Shown here: positions 27,751 through 35,614 of the stretch, one piece after another | Layout: each line of letters starts with the position of its first letter | How positions within the stretch are numbered: position 1 is the stretch's first letter | Source of the DNA: Pigmentibacter ruber | GTDB lineage: Bacteria; Bdellovibrionota_B; Oligoflexia; Silvanigrellales; Silvanigrellaceae | Assembly (NCBI RefSeq): GCF_009792895.1 | Contig: NZ_WSSC01000003.1 | Coordinates: 496,001-560,000, forward strand | Length of the DNA: 64,000 nt | Direction of reading: 5' to 3' | Notes under the pieces: model-generated | The model's database searches: none | Seen by the model: the letters and a program-made list of their open reading frames with translations, nothing else | Told to the model about the DNA's origin: nothing | Translations under genes and position numbers: made by a program

Positions 27751-29172
27751 TTAATTTTCATTAGTGTTTGAATTACCTCCTTCTTGTCCAGTAACACTTT
27801 CTTCACTACTAGGCTCATCACTTTGAGTAGGTACTATGGGGTTTACATTATTATTAGAATTTGATTCAGAACTTTCTTCTATTACTGTATCTGTTTGAGG
27901 CTGAGGTTGAGGCTGAGGTTGAGGTTGAGGTTGAGGCTGAGGTTGAGGCTGAGGTTGAGGTTGTAGATCTACAGCATCTTCAATAACCTGCTCAATTTCG
28001 TTATTTTTTAACTCAAATCCTTGTGGAACATAATCTTTATTAGAACGATCTATATAAATTTCATTTATTTTTTTGTAATAAGCTTTTAATTTAGCATTTA
28101 AATCTGCTATTTTAGCTTGATCAGTTTCTTTATTTAGAGTGTTTAATTTTCCAAGATATTTAGTAGTATATGCATCTAGCACATCTTTGAATTTATTATT
28201 TAAACGATTTAATTCGTTACTAACAGTTTCTGGAAGAACTTTTGGAAAATCTTCAGCGGATACTTCATTGCTGACAGGGAGTATGTAACCGATTTTAATT
28301 TTGTCTAGATTCCAAGTTTCATCTTCAGAATATAAAATTGTATATTTTTTATTGAATTCCAAAGTAGAATTACAAGATCCAAGAGAAGAAATAGAATCAC
28401 TTGTTAAAGTGCTGATATCTTCTGTTGTTATTTTGCAATTTGATGTTCTTGCTTGATCATTTAACAATGCTTTTAAATCCAAAGAGTTTTGGATAAGTTC
28501 ATATTTGTCTGAAGCAAACTTTCTACTGAACTTAGCTTTTTTTTCTATACTAATTAAATTCTCTGGTAATGTTCCCTTAACAAAAGATAGAGAAATATCT
28601 AATTTTCTTTCTTCAGATGGAGCATCAGGAATACTTGTAAGTAATTCAATTTTTTCAGCAACAAGTTTAGCTTCAATATAAGTAAGAGAATTTAAAATAA
28701 GATTTAAATTGTCGTTTGATAGACTTGCTCCTAAATAATGTTCTTGAATATTTGGATCATTTGCTTTAAATAAAACTGGATAAATTGATGCTATTTTTCC
28801 ATCTTTACTGATGTTTATGGTTAAATTTTTATTTGCATCTTTAGGTGTGAATATTACTTTGTTGCCATCTTTTCCTATAGCTGTAAGATTTTTTACAATT
28901 AAAGTACAGTCTTCTCCATCGTTAATATTTATTTCTTTTACATCTGCAAAAGATACACTGGTTAAATCTGATTCACATTTTTTTTCACCACTTACATTGT
29001 ATGAATAATTGTTTCCTATGAAAGTATCAAAACTTAACGAAAGATTTTTAGCGACTTTCTTTTTGCTCGCTGTTGTACTAGTTGGAGCTGATTTATTGTC
29101 GGAGTTTTTACAGCTGTATAAAGCAATTGAAGAAAGGCTTAAACAAGTAACTAATAAAGATCTGCGAAGCAT
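27751..29172 (-). CDS. lipoprotein with a Gln-Pro repeat tail
   Basis: 473 residues. The start is well set by AAGGAG 5 bases before ATG 29172. A signal peptide with lipobox LYSC (Cys21) is followed by a Ser/Thr/Lys linker. Residues about 45-290 are paralogous to the neighbouring lipoprotein at 26465. Residues about 310-370 look like a coiled coil (NELNRLNNKFKDVLDAY onwards). Then comes a (QP)n tract (about 402-426), and the C-terminus is a low-complexity Ser/Asn/Glu tail. The Pro-rich tract could span the periplasm or wall. The function is unknown. Confidence 0.78.
   Translation of the reverse strand: MLRRSLLVTCLSLSSIALYSCKNSDNKSAPTSTTASKKKVAKNLSLSFDTFIGNNYSYNVSGEKKCESDLTSVSFADVKEININDGEDCTLIVKNLTAIGKDGNKVIFTPKDANKNLTINISKDGKIASIYPVLFKANDPNIQEHYLGASLSNDNLNLILNSLTYIEAKLVAEKIELLTSIPDAPSEERKLDISLSFVKGTLPENLISIEKKAKFSRKFASDKYELIQNSLDLKALLNDQARTSNCKITTEDISTLTSDSISSLGSCNSTLEFNKKYTILYSEDETWNLDKIKIGYILPVSNEVSAEDFPKVLPETVSNELNRLNNKFKDVLDAYTTKYLGKLNTLNKETDQAKIADLNAKLKAYYKKINEIYIDRSNKDYVPQGFELKNNEIEQVIEDAVDLQPQPQPQPQPQPQPQPQPQPQPQTDTVIEESSESNSNNNVNPIVPTQSDEPSSEESVTGQEGGNSNTNEN
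27895..27960 (-). repeat. hexanucleotide repeat encoding (Gln-Pro)n
   Basis: Eleven tandem YTGAGG hexamers on the plus strand (CCTCAR in the coding direction), varying only at the third base of the Gln codon. The unit is 6 bp, so copy-number changes would lengthen or shorten the protein without a frameshift. Confidence 0.92.
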
Positions 29173-29684
29173 AAATTCTCCTTATAGAAAATTATGAATG
29201 TTAGAATTGTTGTATTTAAACATAAAATACAACAAGTATTTAATTCGTTTATTTTTATAAATGAAAGAATGAATAAAAATCAAATTAATTTAATTTATTA
29301 CTAATTAAATTATGAATGACATGATTTATAATTTTATTATTTTAGTATGTTAACTTAATGAGTATAATTTCTTTTACTTTTAATTATGACTATTTTTCTA
29401 AAAAAATTTATAAGTTAATAAAATTTTATCGATGTAAAATTCATAAAAAATAAAAATGATATATTAAATAATTAATTTTAAGTATTTAGTTGAATATTAA
29501 AATAATAAAATTTATTTTTTCATTTTTTTTATTTTTATAAGTAATATTAGTATATTAATATAATATGTTTAATTACAGTGCAGTTTTTGATGGCATATTA
29601 AAATTTTACAGAGTAATAATCGATTTTATAGTGTTGTAGACTTAAGTATAGATGTTTTTATCTACCAAAGGAAATAGACAAGTC
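29173..29684. other. divergent intergenic region, extremely AT-rich
   Basis: It separates the leftward lipoprotein gene from the rightward DUF4153 gene and must hold both promoters. Long A/T-only stretches make any -10 box ambiguous. A, T-rich repeats such as AATAATAAAATTTATTTTT are present, but no clear operator or RNA was recognised. Confidence 0.35.
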
Positions 29685-31517
29685 ATGAATAAAATAAAAC
29701 TTTTTGCCAACAATTTTAATCAAGTAAAGGATTCCTTCCTTCGATTTCCTAGCACATTGTTACTCTGCTTTGTTGCTACAGCTTTGGCTATTTTACTTTC
29801 CAGTAAAGAAGAGCAAGATCTAGCATTACTAAAACTTTTCTTTTCGTGTTCTGTCATGATTCCTTTAAGCATAGCATTAACTTTATGTTTTGAAAGTTTT
29901 CATGTAAAATGGGGACAACTTTATACTGTCGCAATTACATTCAGTTGTTTAATTATCCATTACCTATTTACAGTTAGTGATGTCACTTTAAGTTATTCGT
30001 ATAAAGTACTTCATTTGTTTCTTTTGTTTCATTTACTCGTATCATTTTCTCCATTTTTGAAAAAAACCAATGACAAATCTTTTTGGCAATTTAATCAAAT
30101 TTTATTGTTGAATTTAGTTGAAGCTATTTTTTATGCAGCAGCAAGTTTTATTGCTCTTTTCCTGATGTGCTTCCTCGCTAGTTACTTGTTTGATTTAAAC
30201 TTAAAGCCTGAATTTTATTTGAAAATATTTGTTGTTTGTTTATATATAGTACAGACTTGGATCTTTCTTTTAGGTATTCCAAATAAATTTAATTTAGGAG
30301 ACGAACCATATCCAAAACGGTTAAAATTATTTTTACAATTTATCCTTATACCCTTAGTTTTAATCTATATTGGAATTTTATATGTTTATCTAGGAAAAGT
30401 TGTCGTTGGTTGGAATATTCCTAAAGGACTGACCAGTTGGTTTGTATCTGGCCTTGGTATTATAGGAGTTTTTGGTTATTTAATTTTAAATAATAAAATT
30501 GCACAAATAAGAGTTAAGTGGATTATATTTTTTGAGAGATACTTTTTTTACTTATTAATTCCATTAATTGGACTTCTAGTTGTTGCTTTAAATACTCGTA
30601 TTCAAGATTATGGGATAACAATTAATAGATACATTTTATTTGTTTTGGCAATATGGCTTTTTTCTTTATCGCTCTTTTTTATCTTGAAAAAAAATGCAAG
30701 CTTAAAAGTTATTCCATTATCTTTAGGCATAGTTATGGCGTTAGCTTATTTAGGGCCCTGGGGTGTGTATCAATTTTCTTTTTTTAATCAAAAACAAATT
30801 GTGCAACAATTTTTAACAGAGAAAAATTTTCTAAATATAAAATTAGAACCCCAAAAAAGTGAGGTCAAGTTATCCTTAGAAGAAAGAAAAAAAATTACTG
30901 CATTATTTACTTATTTAACAGATCACTATGGTGATAATGCCTTGCAGCAAATTTTGGGTTCTGCATTTTTACAAAATGTAGAATTAAGCAAAAATAAAAA
31001 ATTCTATTTTTTCAGTGGTTCTTATAATTATGAAACTGTAAATGCAATTTTAGATAAGTTAAGTATTAAACCTGCATATCCATGGGAAAACCAGTTAAAT
31101 AAGGATAATATCAATTTGCAATTTGATTATTCTAATTCAATAAAAAATATTTCAGGATATGAAGAGTATTTTGAATTTGATACTTTTCTTAACAATGAAA
31201 ATGTTGTGGATAAGTATAAAATTAAATTTGCTGAAAAAGGTTATGATTTATTGTTTTTTAAAAATAATGAGCTTTTAGTTACAATTCCTACAAATCAAAA
31301 AATAGAGTCTTTAATTGAGAAAATTGAAAATAAAGAAATTGATTGGAGTGAAGGTACTATCCTTAATTCTGAAAATGAAAGTATTGTTGTAGAGAATAAA
31401 ATAGTTAGAGTAAAATTACTTCTATCTTCATTTCACTATTTTAAGTCAAAAAATAAAGAAGATGGAGATACAAGTTATAGCGTGAGAGGCGGCATTTTAA
31501 TTAAATATAAAAAGTAA
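29685..31517 (+). CDS. DUF4153-like multi-spanning membrane protein
   Basis: 610 residues from ATG 29685, preceded by AAAGGA at 29667-29672; an alternative ATG at 29652 has no Shine-Dalgarno site. About ten membrane helices fill residues 20-380. The segment KRLKLFLQFILIPLVLIYIGILYVYLG-like (around residue 215) and the RIQDYGIT-x-x-RY segment near 315 match the DUF4153 pattern. The last 220 residues are a soluble, beta-rich domain without a recognised fold. The family's function is unknown. The gene stands alone between two intergenic regions. Confidence 0.75.
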   Translation: MNKIKLFANNFNQVKDSFLRFPSTLLLCFVATALAILLSSKEEQDLALLKLFFSCSVMIPLSIALTLCFESFHVKWGQLYTVAITFSCLIIHYLFTVSDVTLSYSYKVLHLFLLFHLLVSFSPFLKKTNDKSFWQFNQILLLNLVEAIFYAAASFIALFLMCFLASYLFDLNLKPEFYLKIFVVCLYIVQTWIFLLGIPNKFNLGDEPYPKRLKLFLQFILIPLVLIYIGILYVYLGKVVVGWNIPKGLTSWFVSGLGIIGVFGYLILNNKIAQIRVKWIIFFERYFFYLLIPLIGLLVVALNTRIQDYGITINRYILFVLAIWLFSLSLFFILKKNASLKVIPLSLGIVMALAYLGPWGVYQFSFFNQKQIVQQFLTEKNFLNIKLEPQKSEVKLSLEERKKITALFTYLTDHYGDNALQQILGSAFLQNVELSKNKKFYFFSGSYNYETVNAILDKLSIKPAYPWENQLNKDNINLQFDYSNSIKNISGYEEYFEFDTFLNNENVVDKYKIKFAEKGYDLLFFKNNELLVTIPTNQKIESLIEKIENKEIDWSEGTILNSENESIVVENKIVRVKLLLSSFHYFKSKNKEDGDTSYSVRGGILIKYKK

Positions 31518-31642
31518 TTTAGAAATTGTTTATCCCCTTTTTTTTACATCATTTTTCAAATTCACTAGATAAAATTTTCACTCCGTCAAAAGTATGACGA
31601 ATGTATTTGACTTAGAATAATTTTTGTTAATTTATATTTTTT

Positions 31643-31666
31643 GAGTGATGTGGCGTCACATCACTC
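31643..31666. repeat. 24-bp inverted repeat, near-identical to the palindrome in the ParA locus
   Basis: GAGTGATGTG and CACATCACTC flank GCGT. The core GTGATGTGGCGTCACATCAC (31645-31664) matches 19 of 20 bases of the perfect palindrome at 34070-34089. It abuts the tcdA stop codon. It could be a hairpin, but there is no T run on the tcdA strand; as a repeated site it may bind a protein. Confidence 0.85.
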
Positions 31667-32541
31667 TATTTTGGTTGTCCAAGGTTTAAAACCTTTTTAA
31701 ATTCATCATATGTAGGTGTTTTTTCAAAAGTATCACGGTTTTTTAGGTCAATACCTTCTAAATAATGCTTTAAAAGGTCTCCAGCTAACCACATTCCAAA
31801 GATTGGTGGAATATAACTATTTGTTCCCAACATAACTCGTTTGTGTTGACATGCCCCAAATTCTTTTTCAATGGTTGGGCAAATACAATGCCATTCTGTA
31901 CCTGGAACAGCTTGTTCTGGCTCAATTGCTTCTTCCGTAGAATAAACAACTCTTACACCTTCAGTAATTCCTTGTTCCCTTAATTTGAGACGAATTTGTT
32001 TTGCAAATTTATCTACTTTTGTTTCAGAAATATCGGCACATTTAATTTGCGCAGGATCTAGCCTACTTGCAGAACCCATCGAGCTCCAAATCGGAATATT
32101 TTTTTGTTTGCACCGAACTATCAAATCTACCTTTGGGATCAGGGTATCAATACAATCTATTACTGCGTCTACAGGTTTACCTGCTAAGCGCTCCGCTTCT
32201 GCAAAAATAAAGTCATTTTTATCTGGATGATGATGTTCTGCAATAGCATGATAATTTGCTAATGGATTAATTTTTTGCAGGCGTTCAACCAACAGCTGGA
32301 CTTTTTTCTTACCTACAGTATCCGTAAAAGCATGTAATTGTCTGTTTACATTAGTAACACAAACTTCATCATGATCTACCAAGGTCACAGAACCAACAGC
32401 TGCACGTGCAATCGCTTCAGCGGCAAAGCTTCCAACGCCTCCAGCACCCACTATCATGACATGTAAATTTCTATAACGACTTAAACCTTCTTTCCCTATT
32501 AAAAGTTCCAAGCGACTAAAACGATGATTCCGAAATGCCAT
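31666..32541 (-). CDS. tcdA: tRNA threonylcarbamoyladenosine dehydratase (ThiF/MoeB family)
   Basis: 291 residues. The enzyme uses ATP to cyclise t6A37 in tRNAs to ct6A. The adenylate-binding Rossmann motif is VMIVGAGGVGSFAAEAIAR (about residues 28-46), followed by LVDHDEVCVTNVNRQ, the E1-like Asp and NxNRQ signature; the C-terminal half keeps the CICPTIEKEFGACQ segment. Length and order match CsdL/TcdA. AAGGA lies 5 bases before the ATG. It is the last of a leftward set starting with ParA, but a 155-base gap precedes it, so it may have its own promoter. Confidence 0.92.
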   Translation of the reverse strand: MAFRNHRFSRLELLIGKEGLSRYRNLHVMIVGAGGVGSFAAEAIARAAVGSVTLVDHDEVCVTNVNRQLHAFTDTVGKKKVQLLVERLQKINPLANYHAIAEHHHPDKNDFIFAEAERLAGKPVDAVIDCIDTLIPKVDLIVRCKQKNIPIWSSMGSASRLDPAQIKCADISETKVDKFAKQIRLKLREQGITEGVRVVYSTEEAIEPEQAVPGTEWHCICPTIEKEFGACQHKRVMLGTNSYIPPIFGMWLAGDLLKHYLEGIDLKNRDTFEKTPTYDEFKKVLNLGQPK

Positions 32542-32696
32542 AAGTTTTCCTTATCGATTACCAAAAGATGAGACATTTGACTCTTTTTACATAGATATTT
32601 TTCAGATAAAGTTCTAGGGGATTTTAATCAGAAAGAGAGGCATTTTAAAATATTTTTATTTTGTAAAATGAGCTTTTAAGAAAGGTCGTGCGAAAG

Positions 32697-33089
32697 TTAG
32701 TCTAAAAATACCTGTGGCGATTTTTGAATAGTGAGGCGCTTCCAACCCCTTATTGTTCTAACTGCAATGACAGAAGACCCAAATAAAAATAGGAAGAAAG
32801 ATAAAATCCAACCTAAAAAAGGAATAATGGCAAAAAGCCAGCCTAAAACAAAGAAAGGAGTGGAAAACCAAAAAGTTTGAATTTGCCATCTAAAATGATT
32901 GTCAATCCAAAGGCCCTGTGACTTTGTCCTCGATAAGATACTGATAGTAAGAGGGATTAAAGAAAACAGTCCCCCAGTAAATATAGAAATCAGTTGCAAA
33001 ATATAAACTGCAATTGAAATATTTTGGAGAGATTCAGTTGAAGGTAAATTGCTTTTTTTTGGGGAACGAAAAAAACCGCTACGAGACAT
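32697..33089 (-). CDS. DUF4870-like small membrane protein
   Basis: 130 residues with three membrane helices (about 20-48, 62-85 and 90-112). A helix pair around a short loop with DNHFRWQIQTFWFS matches the DUF4870 pattern (NH-x-x-WQ). The function is unknown. ATG 33089 is preferred over 33101 because GAGGAAG lies five bases before it. It overlaps the 3' end of the ParB-like gene by 11 bases, so it is probably translated from the same transcript. Confidence 0.7.
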   Translation of the reverse strand: MSRSGFFRSPKKSNLPSTESLQNISIAVYILQLISIFTGGLFSLIPLTISILSRTKSQGLWIDNHFRWQIQTFWFSTPFFVLGWLFAIIPFLGWILSFFLFLFGSSVIAVRTIRGWKRLTIQKSPQVFLD

Positions 33090-34029
33090 AATCTTCCTCA
33101 TGAACTACGGACGTGGCACCAATGTGCTTGTGAGCAGTATACCTACTTTCTTGTGACTTTGAAAGAATTTCTGAAATTTTTGTCATTTCTGTTGTTAAAT
33201 TTTGGAAAGCTCCTAAAAGACTCCACTTTTCAGCTTGTTCTAAGTCATTCAAATTGAGATGATCTAATTGTAATTTTATTTTTTCTAAGTTTTCAGTAAT
33301 TTGCTTAATAGTCGATTTACTATTTGGCTGGGCAAGTTTTTCACCATTGCTTTCTAATGTTTTAGAAATAATATTTCTCAGTGTTTTGACACTCACACTT
33401 GATGGAACTGTTTCTAAAATTCCTTTTCGTTTTTCGGTAGGAACGGGTAACAAAGCTTTAAAATGTTCAAACCCAAAATCCGATCGAAGTGAGGTCACAG
33501 TATCAAACTCTTCTGCAACCCTAATATATTGGTTAGCAGTAGTATAATTCATATTTAAATGCTCTTCACAAAAGTACTTCCAACCATTTTTATTTCCCTC
33601 ATAAAAACGTTGTTTCATTTCCCCGATTAGTTTTCCTTTTAAAAAAAATGCTTCTGTTTGGGCATTATCAATACGATGGATAAATTTTATGTATTCTGAC
33701 TTATCCCATTTGTTTCTTTCTAATTTCAAACGCTCAAAATTATATTGAATTTTTGTTATGGAATAGTCACCTTGCTTACTTTCTGTATTTACTTGAACCA
33801 TTTCGTTTTCAGTAACAATTGTTGTTTTAATTGTGTCTTGAGTGAAAGCTTGAATTTTAGAATCATCAATTATTTTTGGGAATTCAACTTCGGAATTTTG
33901 TATTTTTGGGGCTGGTTTTTCTTCTGTTTGAATAGGCTTTGTTTCTATTTGTTGAGTTTCATTCTCAAGTGTTGGCTCTGTTCTAGTGAAAAGACCTCTA
34001 AGTGCTTTTTTTGGTTTTGTTAATTCCAT
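33079..34029 (-). CDS. ParB-like/DUF3102-type partner of ParA
   Basis: 316 residues. The N-terminal 110 are low-complexity and Lys/Glu/Gln-rich. The middle (about 115-225) has FFLKGKLIGEMKQRFYEGNK followed by FCEEHLNMNYTTANQYIRVA, a helix-turn-helix-like region seen in plasmid/chromosome partition proteins that replace canonical ParB. The ParB ATP/CTP-binding motif is absent. Residues 235-300 look like a coiled coil that could dimerise. It follows ParA by 61 bases, with a 20-bp palindrome between them. GGAGG precedes the ATG. Centromere binding is inferred from the pairing, not shown. Confidence 0.65.
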   Translation of the reverse strand: MELTKPKKALRGLFTRTEPTLENETQQIETKPIQTEEKPAPKIQNSEVEFPKIIDDSKIQAFTQDTIKTTIVTENEMVQVNTESKQGDYSITKIQYNFERLKLERNKWDKSEYIKFIHRIDNAQTEAFFLKGKLIGEMKQRFYEGNKNGWKYFCEEHLNMNYTTANQYIRVAEEFDTVTSLRSDFGFEHFKALLPVPTEKRKGILETVPSSVSVKTLRNIISKTLESNGEKLAQPNSKSTIKQITENLEKIKLQLDHLNLNDLEQAEKWSLLGAFQNLTTEMTKISEILSKSQESRYTAHKHIGATSVVHEEDYVS

Positions 34030-34069
34030 TTTATATCCTCCAGCAAATTTAATCTTAATTTTTAAGAGA

Positions 34070-34089
34070 GTGATGTGACGTCACATCAC
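34070..34089. repeat. 20-bp perfect palindrome between ParA and its partner gene
   Basis: GTGATGTGAC followed directly by its complement GTCACATCAC. The centre GACGTC is GC-rich compared with the surroundings. A copy with one change lies at 31645-31664. It is unlike the canonical parS (TGTTTCACGTGAAACA). A DNA-binding site for the ParB-like protein is the simplest reading. Confidence 0.88.
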
Positions 34090-34090
34090 A

Positions 34091-35011
34091 TTAAGGAGCT
34101 GAGTCAGCAGCTACTTCATTATTAGCATTCAAAAGAACAATTTTAGAGATATTTTTATTTTGTTCACAAATTTCTTTACTAAGTGCTAAATAGTCTTCAG
34201 CTCCTGTGCAGGATTGATCATAGTTAAGAACAGATTTTCTAGCTTTTACTGCTTCCGCAAGTTTAACATTTTGTCTAATACAAGTTTTAAAAATACAATT
34301 TTTTAATAATTCTATATTTGTTACTTTGTCTACTATTTCCCTCGATAGTTTTGTACGCGAATCAAACATAGTAACGACTAGTCCTGAAATTTTCAACTTA
34401 GGATTTAATTCTTCTTTAATTAAAGTAATTGTTTCAAGTAACAAATTTAGCCCATCAAATGCAAACGGATGAGCTTGTAATGCAATTTGTACTTCTGTAG
34501 CAGCGTTTAATGCATTAACACTAAGTAATCCTAAACTAGGTGGAGTATCTAAAATAATGAAATCATACAAACTATGTAATGGTAATAACGCTTTTTTTAA
34601 ACGATTTTCTCTGCCTATTTCACCAGCCATTCGGCTTTCAAATTCAGACAATTCAATTGAGGCTGGGGCTATATGTAAATTCTCATATTGAGTTTCTAAA
34701 ATAACGTCCTCAAGATTTGTTTTTTTAGGCTCAACAAGTAATTCAAACATACTTTTTTCAATGTCTTTAGTATCGATTCCAAGTCCTGTGGTAGCATTAC
34801 ACTGTGAATCTAAGTCAACAACTAATACCCGCTGTCCTAATTTAGATAAACCTGCTGCTACATTAATCACTGTAGTTGTTTTTCCACAACCACCTTTTTG
34901 ATTACAGATAGAAATAATGCGAACGCTGCTAGGACGTTCATAAGTACTCATTTTTTTTTCAGAAATGTTTGATCTTGTCGCACCAATTCTTTTTACCTTT
35001 TTTTCAGACAT
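34091..35011 (-). CDS. parA: ParA/Soj family ATPase
   Basis: 306 residues. The deviant Walker A motif is CNQKGGCGKTTTVIN (about residue 32), with the signature Lys on both sides; Walker A' is LVVDLDSQ and Walker B is FIILDTPPS. An N-terminal extension of about 28 basic residues precedes the fold. The family drives DNA or cargo segregation using a DNA-bound ATP gradient. GAGGTGA stands just before ATG 35011. It leads a leftward operon with the ParB-like gene. I use parA for the family; this may not be the main chromosomal parA, because the gidA/gidB neighbours usual for that locus are absent. Confidence 0.88.
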   Translation of the reverse strand: MSEKKVKRIGATRSNISEKKMSTYERPSSVRIISICNQKGGCGKTTTVINVAAGLSKLGQRVLVVDLDSQCNATTGLGIDTKDIEKSMFELLVEPKKTNLEDVILETQYENLHIAPASIELSEFESRMAGEIGRENRLKKALLPLHSLYDFIILDTPPSLGLLSVNALNAATEVQIALQAHPFAFDGLNLLLETITLIKEELNPKLKISGLVVTMFDSRTKLSREIVDKVTNIELLKNCIFKTCIRQNVKLAEAVKARKSVLNYDQSCTGAEDYLALSKEICEQNKNISKIVLLNANNEVAADSAP

Positions 35012-35089
35012 GAAATCACCTCAAATGTTTATAAAATAAGAGCATTCGCACCTTGTTTGAAAAATCGATTTTACATTATGCTTACTTTT

Positions 35090-35127
35090 AACTGATTTTA
35101 CTTTTTTAGAAAAAAATAAAATCAGTT
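35090..35127. promoter_or_regulatory. inverted repeat in the ParA promoter region
   Basis: AACTGATTTTA at 35090-35100 and its exact complement at 35117-35127 are separated by 16 bases, about 80 bases upstream of the ParA start. It could be an autoregulatory operator or a hairpin. Confidence 0.55.
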
Positions 35128-35239
35128 TTATTATACAATGCAGTTCAAAAGTTTTGTTTTACTTCAGATGCATTGAGTGAAAATGAAAAATCGTCAATAT
35201 TTTGACAGATGATATTTAAACTATAATTAGGAAATGAGC

Positions 35240-35596
35240 ATGTTTTATCAAAAATTATTTTCATTTTTTGGCTTTCTAGGGGTTACTCTAGGAGCTTTTG
35301 GTGCGCATGGTTTAAAAAATAAAGTTTCCTTGGAGAGTTTAGAAACTTGGAAAACAGCAACCTTTTATTTGTTAGTACATGTAATTATTGGTTTGCTTTC
35401 TTTATTTTTTGCAAAATCTAAAAAACCAGCTTTTTGTTTTGCACTAGGGTCATTTTTATTTGCTGGATCTTTATACTTATTAGTTTTTTTAAATTTGCCG
35501 ATTTTAGGAATTGTGACTCCATTTGGTGGGACTGCATTATTAATAGGTTGGATTTTTCTTTTTTTTGATTTTAAAAAAGAAATTTTTAACAAATAA
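35240..35596 (+). CDS. DUF423 membrane protein
   Basis: 118 residues with four membrane helices. The N-terminus reads FLGVTLGAFGAHGLK, the hallmark of DUF423 (YgdD family), and the C-terminus FGGTALLIGWIFLFF also fits. ATG 35240 is preferred over 35234 because AGGA lies 8 bases before it but only one base before the other. The function of the family is unknown. It precedes the permease by 18 bases, and both read rightward, away from ParA. Confidence 0.85.
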   Translation: MFYQKLFSFFGFLGVTLGAFGAHGLKNKVSLESLETWKTATFYLLVHVIIGLLSLFFAKSKKPAFCFALGSFLFAGSLYLLVFLNLPILGIVTPFGGTALLIGWIFLFFDFKKEIFNK

Positions 35597-35614
35597 TGCA
35601 TTGATTGAGGAAAT

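Noticed and set aside
27895-27960. CRISPR-like array
   Set aside because: The units are tandem 6-mers without spacers and encode Gln-Pro; no array or Cas gene occurs in the window.
31643-31666. simple intrinsic terminator of tcdA
   Set aside because: The tcdA strand has A rather than T residues after the hairpin, and the core is repeated at 34070, so a binding site fits better.
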